The notes under the pieces: model-generated | Told to the model about the DNA's origin: nothing | The model's input: the letters and a program-made list of their open reading frames with translations, nothing else | Databases searched by the model: none | Made by a program: the position numbers and the translations under genes | Shown: positions 11,801 to 24,014 of the stretch, in pieces | Numbering within the stretch: position 1 is the stretch's first letter | Layout of the letters: each line of letters opens with the position of its first letter | Source: Ciona savignyi | Taxonomy: Eukaryota > Chordata > Ascidiacea > Phlebobranchia > Cionidae | Assembly: GCA_000149265.1 (NCBI GenBank) | Contig: CH002024.1 | Location: forward strand, 361,196 to 425,195 | Length of the DNA: 64,000 nucleotides | Direction of reading: 5' to 3'

Positions 11801-14504
11801 GACACTTTGTGCCAATTAAAAAAAGAAAACATTTGCTTAGGGTAATTCCCTAAAATACGAAGATATGTTCCTAAATTATGATTGTGAAAGGCATGCCATA
11901 TCACACTGACATCTCCAACAAGGAGTCGACAAATCAGATTAAAACTTTAAGAATTGTTACACAACATGACCCACATATGTAAAAACAGAAACTTATCTAC
12001 TAAACCTAGGGGAATTCCCTGAAACCATGAAAAACTAAATCGGGCTGTTTTGGCTATTTAGCTTCATTTCACTACAGCGCTTGAAAAGAAGGTTTAATTT
12101 AAAACATTTGTGGTGAAATATTCGTAAATTTAAGACGTTAATTCTTTTTTTACCTACACACGGAGAGAAGTTTGGTTTGATAACTATGGGACCCATGCGT
12201 TTATGCTTGCAGAAACAAACTACATACTTGGTGTATAAAATACAAATTGTGGTTATGGACCCTGTAGCATGAATATATAGCATACAACATGTATTTTACA
12301 AATAGTGGTGGTTAAACACGTGGTTGACACTTTCTAGTTTCTATCTGTAATTGTAAAAGTCAATAAAAGTCTTTCTTTAAAGAGAATTATTTATCATAAG
12401 TTACAATTTACATAGATCGGTTATATTTACTGTGTGGAAGGATTGGGAAAGAAATTACATCTTCAGTTAAGTGCTATGATCCAACATGGGAGTCTTGGAC
12501 AGAAGTTGCTTCTATGCAAACACCACGACGCTGGTTTGCTGCTGTGGTGATTGACAACGCCATTTTTGCTTTGGGTGAATCTATGAATTTAATTTGTTAT
12601 CATTATAGATAGTCATTTATACACAGTGTGGAAACCTTACTGTCATAACGCCATCGAGGTTATCATTATATACTCATCAACAAGCATAAACCTTGTACCC
12701 ACTGTGCGTTTGCACTATCCAATTTCCCACAACTGCTAAAAATATTTGGCGGAGGAATATGAATGCAGCACCTTTTACTGCAACACACAGTAAAGTCACG
12801 GTACAGGGGTTCATTTAAATAAAGCTTATTATCTTAGTACAATTACTTGGTCATATGCCAATATTCCTTCTTGTTTTAAGCTGGCCATAATGGAGAGCAG
12901 CCACTCAAATCAGTGGAGAAATACAATGTTAACAATGGGACTTGGAGTTTTGTGTCGGAGATGAATGTTGAACGACGTTCCTTTGCAGCTTGTGTTGCTC
13001 AGAACAAGATTTATGTTGTTGGAGGGTAAATATATTTCTTGTCAGTTTGTGTTGTTGGTAAACGTGTCTATATTCTCTGTGCACGTTTGTTGAAGTTAAA
13101 ATTACCTTAACAGTCGGCACGATGATTGGGTTGTGATGAATAAATGATTATAGTTAACGCTCGAGTCCATGAGTTTGTAAGGTGTATTTAACCCCGCAAA
13201 CATGCGAGGTTCCCATCAATAAAATTAGAAGATTAAATTTAGTTATATATAGTTATTAATGAACAGAAAACGTATTAATGTTACAAATTAAGCTTAAATA
13301 AACTATACAAAAGAATGATTGGCCTAAATGATCTAAGAAATAGCATGGCAGAATACTGGCGAAAAAATAATCTTTTTCTTTTTTCGGAGGACGATACCCG
13401 ATACCGGAATCTGTTCGGTATTCTCCAAAACAAGGGTTTTTTAAAGTAGGCTTAACCCGATTCCAGACAGCTTCTACCTGAAGAAAAACCCAAAACACAA
13501 ATATTTTGAACTGAAGACACTGAATAAAAAAGTATGTCGAAAGGTGGCGCTATAAATATTTTAAAACAACGAGTCATGAATAACATAAACTGATTGGTGG
13601 TATTAACAATGTTTAAATGTTTTTAGCACCCCTTCTTTATTTTTTACTTCTATAGGGGCAAGCGCATTTGGCCGCTAGTCGCTATACCAAAAGGTCACTT
13701 TAGGCTGTCCTTTCCAGTTTGTAAAGTCGGTGCTTTTCTGATTTCTGACTTTGGTAACTCGCAGCATAGAATTCAGAATATAGACTATAGACGCAAGGCA
13801 GTATTTTTTTATTCTGTAAGCTGCATTCTATTGCTGAGAATGCAGCGCAAGTTACACGGTTATGATGGCAATAAATTGTGTGTTACACACAAGGCAATAT
13901 ATAGCAAAGTGGGAAGACTTTCGACGCCCATTTTAATTGCGATAATGACTGGCGTTTTAAATACAAAAGGCATCGTCATCCGAAAACGTCGTAAATACGA
14001 CGCAAATTACTTGTAAGTAAAAATACGTTTACATACGTGTTCTATACAAACAATACACGTGATCATTATACACAAACAATTGTATTAGTTCCAGAAAGCA
14101 TCGATCCACCACAAGTTAATGGAATAAGTGAACACAACAAAAATATTTAATGTTATCAATTGTTGGAACACCAATTGTTTTTTTACCCTATTTTGCAGTA
14201 ATAAAGCTTAATATCTGAATTTATAGAACAGAATACTTTCAGCAACTGGCTTGCCGGCATAATTGATATAAAAGTTCTTTTGAACAAACATCCAAATATA
14301 GTAGTTTACCCAGTAGTACACAAATAAACAATCAATCCACAAATCGATTGTACTTATTATCACTCGGAATAAATGAGGATTTATAATATATGGCTGATTG
14401 TTATGTTACTAATTCTCTTTTGTAGGTTAGATTCCAACTTGAAAGTTGTAACATCGATTGAATGTTACGATCCTCAAACTGACAAGTGGAGCCATCGTTG
14501 GTGA
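5809..14504 (+). CDS. kelch-like protein, copy A (BTB-BACK-kelch), 3' end frameshifted
   Basis: Proteins of this family are normally substrate adaptors of cullin-3 ubiquitin ligases: BTB binds cullin-3 and the kelch propeller binds the substrate. Exons, all with GT-AG ends and matching phases: 5809-6021, 6197-6350, 6593-6810, 7216-7362, 7690-7762, 8070-8158, 10153-10357, 10413-10556, 12416-12574, 12881-13025, 14426-14504 (541 aa). BTB is at about residues 30-140 (FNDITICVEG; the usual AHK of the core reads ANK). BACK follows to about 275. Six kelch blades show double-glycine or variant motifs (SVGG, YCGG, TFGG, LLCG, ALAG, VVGG). Compared with copy B the last exon has one extra C near 14492-14493, which ends the protein at WSHRW and removes about 15 residues; without it the frame would run to a TGA at 14545-14547. 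A strong acceptor (ttgcacttacag, ending 5785) sits 23 bases before the ATG. This is either a live gene with a changed tail, an early pseudogene, or a sequence error. Confidence 0.88.
8811..9022. repeat. head-to-head SINE pieces forming an inverted repeat
   Basis: In intron 6 of copy A, a minus-orientation SINE tail (8811-8886) is followed directly by a plus-orientation SINE body and tail (8887-9022). The two tails (about 8818-8886 and 8955-9022) are nearly complementary, with a ~68-base loop, so a transcript could form a long hairpin. Confidence 0.8.
11162..12340 (+). mobile_element. tandem-unit element, copy 1
   Basis: In intron 8 of copy A. It starts with tatgggtccca and contains about two units of ~325-335 bp, recognised by the recurring motifs gacaggcat...gacatctaccag and an AATTC-centred palindrome (ccaggggaattcccctgg at about 11351). 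Near the end it carries ctatgggacccatgcg. No protein coding is visible. The ends are not supported by a target duplication here. Confidence 0.65.
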
Positions 14505-15680
14505 AACTGAAGCAGAGTTATGCCGCCATTCTCTGGTCGCTGTTTGAACTTGTGAGAATGAAGGAAACACTTTGTGGCCACCATTCAGCGTTTATTGCAA
14601 CCTGTTGGTATATTATGTTGATAAACTGCACAGTTTTCCACTATGGTAGATGCACAGCATATGTTTTATGTTACTATCATAGCACAGTGGTGGTTGCACT
14701 AATGCAGCAGGATGGACATTGTTATGTTGTGTACATTGATATTGACTATTTTCATTTAAATTAAGTTTATCTGATCAACTTTAGATCATTGTGTTGCAAT
14801 GGTATTACTTCTTTATTTGTGGTTTGCTGTGTGCAGACATTTTGATATTTTAAAGATTAGTGAAAAATCACATTTGCATTAATTTAATATAGAACAGAGT
14901 GTTACGGTCACGTGTTTTTCCTTTTTTGTTTTATTTTGCTCTCTTGTTTAAGTTGTACGTCACATCCTGTTTTAGTGCATGTAGCGTGGAATCCTTGAGA
15001 CCTTAGGGCATTTCATTTTTAACTGGGATCCAAGTGGTGGTCTAATTGAAACCATACTATTGTTAAAAGGGTTTTTTCTGTAGTGTACGGAAAATTATTT
15101 AATATTTTGCCCGGAAATTTCAGGTATGTGCGATTTGATTATATATTATTTTACTGACGTACCTTTTGTTAATCATTTTATTATTTTGTTTTTAGTTACG
15201 AAATACAAGGAAAACTATATTTTGCGCGTATCTGATCATAAAAGGCCAGGCTAGTACTTGGGTTAAGTAGGCTACGGCCGCAACACAGAGTATAAGACTT
15301 GTAAATGCATTTCTTTATTAGCTCTCTTTGTTTCACCATTGCACTATGCAGCAGATATTTTTATTTTGTGATTTTTTATATAACTAATTCTTCATATTAC
15401 ATTACTGTCAACCCATTGAGATTTAATGTAATATTATTGATTATAAACAATTAAAATGTGATTCCTGTCCAGTTTTACTTCTGTATTTCATATTATTGTG
15501 ATGCATCATTTTAACTTATCCTTTATAGATTAGTGTGCAGCCAATGTTTTCCCATTGTTGGCAAAGCGTGTGGCAACTTTGTATATCTTTATCATAGATC
15601 AATGTGTGGCTAGCTTTATTCTTCAAATCAAAGTTCATGGCGTGTAACTTCATTATTACTTTTTATCCGTTTCACTTGCA
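14505..15680 (+). other. duplicated 3' flank of kelch-like copy A
   Basis: The sequence downstream of the stop is shared with 34785-35480 behind copy B apart from one solo LTR (14900-15285), so it was part of the duplicated unit and probably includes the 3' UTR. No clear nearby polyadenylation signal was found; the first AATAAA seen is at 15841. Confidence 0.6.
14900..15285. mobile_element. solo LTR with 5-bp target duplication
   Basis: It starts TGTTACGGTC, ends GGCCGCAACA, and is flanked by CAGAG on both sides (14895-14899 and 15286-15290). The matching position behind copy B (near 35100) reads agaacagagtgtagg with no insert, which is the empty site. TG...CA ends plus a 5-bp duplication are those of an LTR. 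It inserted after the kelch-like duplication. Confidence 0.8.
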
Positions 15681-16595
15681 ACTATACTAGAGCTAAGCAC
15701 CCGATTCTGAAGTCTGATTTTATATTTTAATAATTGTTTTGTTTCTATATTACAAATTAATATACGGTAAGTCTTTTTTTAAATCAAAGTAAATGTATTT
15801 CTTGATTCGGTGCAAAACATTGAGATACACTTTTTGTTTTAATAAAAGATATTACGATTATGGTTGTAGCTGAATATGTAATCAACACTTATACAAAGGC
15901 GACAAAGCATAGATGTCGCTTTTTATTTTGAAGGTTTTATTATAAGATAATTATCACTTGAAATGAAATCAACACTTATATATAAAATAAAGGGGTTGAT
16001 AAAATTGATTATTTTACCTTAATTGTGCTTGACGCAGTGTCAACCTACTCTACCATACCACCATGCTTTTCCTTATATTCTACTTGAACCAAATAAAATG
16101 TGACAGGTTAATTACATATCAATTAAGACCAAACAGAGGGTGTGTTGTGGGTTAAAGCCGAGTGTATTCATGACACTCGCGCAATGGTTTGTTACAGCTG
16201 GTAAGTGGTTTGGTCACATGATGTGTCAGTAACCCCGCATGTCTTGCTATAATTTCGTCACTGGGTCGCATGGGATGCTTTTAGTCTCTAATGAGCAGAA
16301 AATGCCATGGAACCCATGCAGTAATGGTAAGACTTACGTGGATGGACAGTGAACACTTACTTTGAGGTGGTTGAGGTTGCTGTTTGTTTGTAAATGTCAC
16401 CGGAGGTTTAACATCCCGAATTGTGGGTCCCGTTTTTGTGATATAAATTCGGGTGGCGTAGTTAGTACAATAAAAGTTATCCTTTTAAATCAGATTCACA
16501 TAAAATGGGATTCCAGGGTGATGCCGGGAATATATAAGCATTATGGTAAAAAAATGCTAGTTATATGCAATATCCACGCTAAAATAGTTAAGATC

Positions 16596-17025
16596 TGTGG
16601 GAATCCCACACGTTTATAATTGTATTATTATATATTTTAACAACTAGGTCGCGCCATGCCATGTGTCCATATTTTGTGCATGGGAAGTCTCGATTAATTT
16701 CCTGTTTTCGACATTTTAGTCGATAAATTATTTCCCGCGAGTTTTCTGATTAACAGCGTCCACGCCTCGTGTATAGAAACATGTGTTTCCTGTTATGTGT
16801 CTTATATAAACTGTATAAGATTTCGTAATATCAGAGAGCATTTTGGTAGAGCCTCGCTTGGTTCTGCCGCTCTCTCAAAACCTTTACCTATACCTACTTA
16901 AGCTATGCCCTGTGTACAGCGCTTTTCCTGGCTGCACCTTGCGTTAATACCCAATAAAATACTTCACCTATGCTACCCCTTGTCTTTACCCGGTTCAAAA
17001 CCCGTCAAAAGCGGGCGCTGCTACA
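16596..17025 (-). mobile_element. 430-bp solo LTR-like element, copy 1
   Basis: On the minus strand it reads TGTAGCAGCGC...TCCCACA, with a TATATAAG-like box inside, and is flanked by GATC on both sides (16592-16595 and 17026-17029). Related copies are at 21535-21842, 25024-25452 and 31596-31914, with a fragment at about 18655-18786. No internal coding region was found at any copy. Confidence 0.7.
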
Positions 17026-17127
17026 GATCACACAAAATAACTTAAAACACACTAGACTAAAGTGCTTAAAATAATTTAAAATATACTACTACTACCCACT
17101 GCCATTGGCTCATCCATGACATAAAGA

Positions 17128-17547
17128 CAGGCCCGGTGCTAGGAACCGCGGGGCCCAATTAGAAATGTGATGGCGGGGCCCCTACTCTTCATAGCAAAAT
17201 TTATGGGTGTTCATATATCAAAAAATACATACCAGTACATACAAACTACAAAAATAGACATTTAATAGGCCCACTTGCTATAAAACAAATAAAAGGTAAT
17301 GTGAATGCTTATTTACGATATATTGTTTTACTTCCAAACATCGTAACAGGCAGGCACATAAATTTGACTTAGTTACGATGCATAACAAATTGATATTATG
17401 AAAAAGAATATTATTTCACTTTTTATTTTACGTTTCGGTAGTATTTTAAACCTCGTAATACAGAAAGACGCCAGCTAGCGCGGGGCCCCTTCAAGGTGCG
17501 GGGCCCAATTTGATCTAATCGGTCAAATCGGCCTAAAACCGGCCCTG
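17128..17547. mobile_element. hAT-type MITE with 8-bp target duplication
   Basis: The terminal inverted repeats are CAGGCCCGGTGCTAGG and the complement of CCTAAAACCGGCCCTG. The flanks are CATAAAGA at 17120-17127 and 17548-17555. The duplicated segment at about 23330 reads catgacataaacatgc with no insert. An 8-bp duplication and CAGG-type ends define the hAT superfamily. No transposase is present. Confidence 0.9.
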
Positions 17548-19875
17548 CATAAAGATGCTAAATGAAGTAACTCAAACAGATTGTATTTATATATTAAACA
17601 AATTTACACCACCGTAATGTCAATTGTATTAAAATGTATTTATTGGACTTTATATACGATATACTTATATGTAATTGTTGTTTTGATTTCTTTTATAAGT
17701 CGGTATGCTGCGTTAGAACTTCATTTAGGAAATATATTATCCTAATTTGTAGAGGTAAATGTGAATAATATTTTTTTTTAAATAAACAATAAAATTGTTA
17801 GGAAAAAGGTAAAAATTGCTGTACATATCAGTTTAATGGCACATTGTTATTATGATGGATACTAATATTTTAATAGTGTGCTGTTGCCTTGAGAAAAATG
17901 TAACATATTTAAAATGTTGATTATAAAGCAATAACAATGTGGTATATATTTTGTAGTTTTAAATCTGGCAATAAGAAATGCAAACGAGACACAATATATT
18001 CTGTAGAGTAATTCGCTATAACGCCACTATTTTTCATCCAATCAAATAAGCCCACATACCTGAAATATTTCGCTTAAGGTCAAGGTTCATTGTATGCAAT
18101 ATAATGCCTTCATTTTTATCCAATTAAATAAGTCAACACACCTGAAACCAAAGTCCGAATAAATAAATAAGCTCACAACACATCCTTGGAACTAAAGTCC
18201 GAATGATTATAAATTCCTACAGCCGAATATATAACTAAGCTCATACGCTTAGAACTAAAGTTCGAATAACTTCCTATTTAGAGGATGGTCAATGATCCTT
18301 TTTATGGTGTGAAGCATTACTGTTGAAAGCATTATCTCTTAGAATTATTATTTTATTATCTCTTTAGCCCAAACGCTCGATTTACTATTGTTTGAAGCCT
18401 GTGCGTTAGTAACACTGTAATCCTGAATATTGAAGCAGTAATTTTACTGTTGAAACCGCAATTTTGAATATTTACCTGTCAACGAGAGAATAGCAGAGAA
18501 CAATTTAATACTGCAGAACAACCGTTTTACCGTGGCCAGCAGCCAAGAACTGTGTATACCTTGCCATCGAATATACGTTGTATATTTTACCGTAGTAGCG
18601 TGCAATCAAGAATAAAATCAACCTTCCGAGGTGGAGTTCGGATCTGTTGGAAGTCGACTGGGCTGTCGAAAACAGGAAATTAATCGTGACTTCCCTTGCA
18701 CAAAATCTGGACACATGGCATAACGAATTAATAATAAAAATACACAGCCATGCAATTATAAACTCGCGTGGGATTTCCACACATCCTACAATTCTTCTGT
18801 GACCAAAATATTATCAAGTTTTTAAACTTTAAATTGGATTCCTAATTTGAATATAATTTGAATTTTTTGTTATGTTTGTCACAGTATTCTGTTATAATGT
18901 AGATTGCTTGGGCAAAGACCTGTTGCTCATGGGTAGGAGAGGTAACGTTATAGCAGTCAGTAAATGAGAAAAGTCACATAAACACAAAACCACAATTTAA
19001 AGGATATATATCTACCATGTATTAAAGCTTGAAATTCATGGCATTGTGCAGTCATGTGAGTCGTATTAAACTGAACATCTCTAAGAGAAGTTATAAAGTT
19101 TGTTGACACAGCCAATTTCAAACACAGAACCGATTTTACGTATTGACACAGACCATCCAACGCATATTAAGCTGTTCCTCCCATTTTATTACGCTGTTAA
19201 ACGCAGGACAAAATACGTAATTCAACATTTATTACATTTTAATGACCAGAAATGCCTACAAAGTTATCCATTAACGATTGTATTTTCAGAGGGAATCAAT
19301 CTATTTGTTAGGAAGTATATTTATAGGATAGTGCAGTGATTATGTCCAACAGGCATTTTGTTTCATATGTTCAGCTACAACTGATGAGCTATAAATATGA
19401 TTTTAAAAACATGCATAAAATAACTTGATATTATTAAAAATACAATTTTAAAAAAACTTTTATGAATTCTTGTAAATTTTATATCATGGGGGTGTCATAT
19501 TCTAGATTTTATCCTTGTAAATGGTTAAACGTAATTATTACATGAAAAATCGTCAGATTACGTCCTATAAGAAAGCATTGAAGTAAATGTTGTGGGGATT
19601 AGCTGGTATAATATCTACAGCGACCTACCAACTAACAAGCCGGTACTTGGCTATCACAGTCCTAGAAAATAAAACAAGCGACCACTCTCGGACAGGTCTC
19701 GTCGTTTACTAAAAAAATAATTCACAGTCGAACAAAGACACCAGATACGAGTCGGAAAATAGAACAGATACGCAAAGGGTTTAAACACATAACAAACCAA
19801 AAAAAAGCAAAAGGGGTTAAATAAAATAAAGAACGCTACAATGCCACTGTATTATAGGATAGGATACCAATTTTT

Positions 19876-19985
19876 GTCCGACAGGTTAGTCTAGTGGTTA
19901 AGTGCGTCGCCTTTCAGCCGAAGGGTTGCAATCCGAAACTAGTCGCTTACTAGTCTGTTGTGTCCTTAGGCAAGGCATGGCAATC
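19876..19985 (+). repeat. SINE head (tRNA-like part)
   Basis: Contains A-box-like ggttagtctagtggttaag and B-box-like positions of the SINE head. It is shared with 26521-26632, so it predates the segment duplication. It lies about 60 bases upstream of the truncated BTB exon. Confidence 0.75.
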
Positions 19986-20041
19986 TATCTTATTTAGGTA
20001 CGATATTAAGTTATTATGTGAATTAAAATACAATTCGTATT

Positions 20042-20176
20042 ATGTCGATGGAAAATATGACACTGTGTATCAGTGGAACAAGTTCTGCCAAAACTTACAA
20101 CATAGACCATGGATCTGCCCTTCTTCAATTTGCCAACCAATCGCGAATAGATGGTAATTTTAACGATATCACATAA
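20042..20176 (+). pseudogene. truncated first exon of a third kelch-like copy
   Basis: The ATG and the next 40 or so codons match the N terminus of kelch-like copy B (start MSMENMTL) through the first BTB strand. The similarity then stops and a TAA closes the frame at 20174-20176. No BACK or kelch exons follow. A G-to-A change near 20154-20157 creates a possible gtaatt donor, but splicing it to the next acceptor (20209) would be out of frame. Confidence 0.85.
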
Positions 20177-20209
20177 ATACACTTACTTACTTACACATGC
20201 TATTTCAAG

Positions 20210-21160
20210 ATTGATAAAGATTTTGAACTTTTTTTTCCAAAAGTAAAAACTATTAAACATAATTTTTCTATGCTTGCGGAAAGAATCATTAAACTTGGAC
20301 ACAGATATTCTTTAAATTTTAGTGAAAGTAAGTTGTTCTGTTCTTGGTTGGTGATATGAATGTAATTAAATTATTCTAACAATCCTAAATTGTGTTAATT
20401 GCTTTTTTAACCGTAGCAGCTAACTTGAAGGCAATAATGGTCCTACAAAAACTGTTGCCGCCACTAAATACAAAAGTTAAGAAATCAGAAGCATTTGCTG
20501 TTATTGTGTTTAAAGGGGTAAGTAGTGTTTTAAACAGTTGTGTAATTTGTATCTCGGGAGGTGGCGTAATCCACAATAATAAAATTAATACATGGCTAAA
20601 GTTAAATAACTCTTGTCCACAGTAAAGTTGCCTTAGCTATAATATTGTCCGTGTGTTACATATGGTAGAAACCATGTGTTCATTTTTGTACAAATAACTA
20701 GATTTATTTCTCTGGGTTGGAGCGAAGTGTGTAAAATGCCTTCACCTCTTTTCCATTGGTAAAATGTTATTGCGCAATACTGGTTAAATAAAAGTAAACT
20801 AGTTTGTGCTTTATGCAAGGAAAGGCTGAGTAACATGACTTTTTTTAAATTAAGGCTGGATGTAACCCCAACAAGTTTGCAAAGGAAAAACCTGAAAATC
20901 TTCAGCAATCGTTTTTATTGGCGACAGGCAGCCAAACCAACCCCAACGATTTTTTTCTTATTCTGGACCATACTGCATTGCCAGTTGGGAACAACGTGCT
21001 GTCTGCTATGCAAAGATTGTTTGCATCCTTCTGGGTGTTTGGTATCGAGTACTATCCTAGGCTGACACCCTTTTACAATTTTTGGGAATCTTTGTTGTTG
21101 CAGAAAACCCCTATATGTTCTGTTAGATCATTGATGACCGCTGTTTCTGGAACCCAATAA
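20210..21160 (+). CDS. 3' exons of an unrecognised gene (174 aa fragment)
   Basis: Three exons join in frame with consensus splice sites: 20210-20327 (donor gtaagt), 20417-20517 (donor gtaagt) and 20855-21160. The stop TAA overlaps an AATAAA signal (about 21157-21162). The fragment has no membrane segment or signal peptide visible. Its end (motifs ILDHTALPVG and LFASFWVFGIEY) resembles the C terminus of a family of uncharacterised proteins, common in fish and invertebrates, whose members often end in a LFASFYVFNIEY-like block. I recall that resemblance but could not test it. No upstream exons are present; the 5' end was replaced by the truncated BTB exon. It is either a 3' fragment of a gene carried by a rearrangement or a gene with a new start. 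Function unknown. Confidence 0.55.
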
Positions 21161-21534
21161 AACTTTTGTTTTGTTTTTCGCTATTTTGCTGTCTATTTAT
21201 TGTGTTATTAAGCGTGCTATTCAGCATTTACTTGTTCTTATTCCACCTTTAATAAACCAACCAAATTTGTATATATGTTGTGCAGTATCTATTTAACCTC
21301 AATTTTAACTCTTTATAAAGAGTAGGTTATTGACTGATTAAAAGAATCGCGGTTTGACTCGATATTCCAGTCACTCATTTTTAAATATTTACTGTTTAAA
21401 AGAGTGAATTTGACTAAAAATTTTAGTCCCATTTATGTCAAAACTTGACTCTAATAAAAAAGTCATTTAAGTTGACTCTTAAACGATTGGGAGCTTCGTT
21501 GAGTCAAAAAAGAGTCAACATTTTTTAGAGTGTA
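21161..21534. other. intergenic, nothing recognised
   Basis: AT-rich sequence with a weak run of gactc/gagtc motifs at about 21345-21520 and no ORF or repeat match in the window. Confidence 0.5.
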
Positions 21535-21842
21535 GGTGAGGTATTTATTAGGTGTTCACGCAGCGAGCAGGTAAGGTTTGAGAGAGCGGCAAGGCCTACC
21601 GAAGAATCTCTCTGATATTACAAAATTATACCCAGTTTATATAAGACTCCAGGAAACACTCCAGGATACACACGAAGCTTGGAAGGCGTTAAACGGACCT
21701 CGCGGGAAACAATTCATCGACTGAGCTGTCGAAAACAGGAAATTAATCGTGACTTCACATGCACAAATTATGGACACCTGGCATAACGACCTAATTTTTA
21801 ACATATACAGAAAGACAATTATAAACGTGTGGGATTCCCACA
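21535..21842 (+). repeat. 430-bp LTR-like element, 5'-truncated copy
   Basis: Shares the gagagagcgg, ctctgatatta and tcgaaaacaggaaattaat motifs with the full copies and ends gtgggattcccaca at 21842. The first ~120 bases are missing. Confidence 0.65.
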
Positions 21843-21917
21843 TAGGCAATAACCACGCTAAAATGCCTAGCACACAGTATAAGCAGTTAAAATCACATAA
21901 AACAAGCATAAACGTAT

Positions 21918-23257
21918 GGGTCCTATAGTTATTAAACCAAACTTATTTTCCATGTGTAGTTAAAAAAAGAGTAATCATGTTAGATTTACGAACATTTCAC
22001 CACAAATATTTTAAATTAAAAACTCAAGCGCTGTAGTGAAATGAAGCTAAATTCCAAAACAACCCGATTTGTTTTTTTTTTATGGCTTCGGGGAATTCCC
22101 CTGGGTTTAGTACATAAATTTTGGTTTTTACATATCTGGGTCATGTTATCCAACAATTCTTAAAGTTTTCATCCGATTTGACGACTCATTGTTGGAGATG
22201 TCGGCGGGCCATGTCATGCCTGTCGCAATCATGATTTGAGGACAAAATCTTATTTTTTAGATTATTTTACTAGGCACTTTTTTAATTCTTTAAAGTGTTA
22301 AATCAGTTGCTAATGCACTTACATTTCACTAAATCTGATTTAAATTAGAGAAGCCGTTCAAGCGCTTTGTCCGAAAAAGCTATTTGTTTAGAAAAAAAAT
22401 ACGTTTTGATTTTTACGTACTAGGCGAATTCCCCTTGATGTATTACCTAAAATTTAGATTTTTGCGTTTCGAGACCATGTTGTCTAACAAATGTCAAAGT
22501 TTTATCGCGATTTTATTACTCCATTTGGTAGATGTCGGGGCCACAAGCCATGCATGTCACGATCATGATTTGAGAACAAAATCTTATTTTTAGGGTATTT
22601 CCCTAGGTAATTCTTTAAAGTTTTTTAATTTTTATATCAGTGGCTAATGCACTTATACTTCATAATTGAAGTTGGAGTAGCCGTTCAAGCGCTGTGCCCA
22701 AAACTGTTAAATTTTTAGAAAAAAATATAGTTCTGGTTTTTGACCTCCCAGGGAAATTCCCCTAGGTATATAACCCAAAATTTTGGTTTCTATACCACGT
22801 TGTCTAACAAATGACAAAGTTGTCTAACAAAATGACATTTCATTGCGATTCCATTACCCCTTCCGGTAGATGTTGGAGCCACAAGCCCTGCCTATCACAA
22901 TCATGATTTAGAAACAAATCTTCATTTTAGGGTATTTTCCTGGATAAATATTTTGTTTGTTCTAATTGGTAAAGCAGTGGCTAACACACTATTAGTTTAC
23001 TAAATTTAATCGTAATTGGATTAGCCATTCAAGCGTTATGCCCAAAAATGCTAATTTTTTTCTAATAAGTCTTTTTAGAATAAAATTTTAGTTTCTGCAT
23101 ATCTATACCATGGGTTCTAACAAATGACAAAGTTTCGTTGCGATTCCATTACCCTTTCTGGTAGATGTCGGAGCCACAACCAGTGCCTGTCAAACCTTTG
23201 ACGAAAAAAAACGAAAAAAACGGACAAAAACAATATGTGTCCCATTTGACCCATAAT
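21918..23257 (-). mobile_element. tandem-unit element, copy 2 (reverse)
   Basis: Reverse orientation of the element in the kelch-like introns. At least three ~330-bp units are visible, with AATTC-centred near-palindromes at about 22089, 22427 and 22750, and the gtcaaacctttgac end at about 23190. The duplicated segment at 17034 lacks it. Confidence 0.65.
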
Positions 23258-23531
23258 AACTCAAAACACACTAGACTAAAGTGCACAAAACAATTAAAAA
23301 TATATTACTACCCACTGCCATTTGTTTACCCATGACATAAACATGCAAAATGAAGTAACTCAAACAGATTAAATTTATATATTGGGCCTAAATAAATTAG
23401 CACCACCGTAAAGTCAATTGTATTAAAATGTAATTATTGGACTTTACATACGATGTACTCTTATGAAATTGTTGTTTTTGTTTGCTTTCAGAAGCCGGAA
23501 AGCTGCATTAGAACTTCATTTAGGAAATGTA

Positions 23532-24014
23532 TGTAGTGACATTCGCGGCTTGTGTAATATTTTTTTGCTTATTATATATATAAAGTGATAAAGTGATGTT
23601 AAACTTATAAAAGCATGCGTTAAATGCGCGCACGGCTGTTCCTCATGTCAATTAATTTCCTGTAAACCGGCTATTATCCCCAACGCTTCCTTTATAATCC
23701 TTCACACACACATTATGCCATACGTAATGCAAGCTGATGTTTTGTGTATAAAGTCTTTGCATTAATAATTAAAAAAACGCGTTTTGGAATAAGGACCAAA
23801 ATAAATCGCCTGCTGGGGCGCGGCTCCGAGCATGTGCAGGCAACCAGTTGAACTGTATGTGTTTTACCATTTCAGCTTATAAGTTACAATAAAGAAACTG
23901 TCAAAACCTTCCGAGACGGAGTCAATCCGGAGTCTAAGTAGTTGGAGAACTCAGGTCAGATTTATTGCTGGGATAAGCACGCCAGACAACCACAAAAGAT
24001 CTTAATTCTCCACA
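23532..24014. mobile_element. solo LTR with 4-bp target duplication
   Basis: Starts TGTAGTGACATTC and ends AATTCTCCACA. TGTA is repeated at 23528-23531 and 24015-24018. The other segment copy (about 17735) reads through without it. A TATATATAA box and an AATAAA sequence lie inside, as in LTRs. Confidence 0.75.

Larger units (their letters stand above)
17034..20172 (+). repeat. duplicated upstream segment, copy 1
   Basis: This stretch matches 23258-26814 in the same order, from the aaacacactagactaaagtgc motif to the BTB coding start. Copy 1 carries a hAT-type MITE at 17128-17547 and lacks about 400 bp present in copy 2. It ends within a truncated BTB exon. Confidence 0.85.

Noticed and set aside
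18505-18780. 91-codon minus-strand ORF with hydrophobic residues (also 21637-21909 and 25259-25453)
   Set aside because: Recurs at each copy of the 430-bp LTR-like repeat without common coding constraint; repeat-derived.
20042-20327. In-frame fusion protein of the BTB start and the downstream exons
   Set aside because: The candidate donor at 20154 leaves phase 1, while the exon at 20210 begins in phase 0; joining gives an immediate stop.
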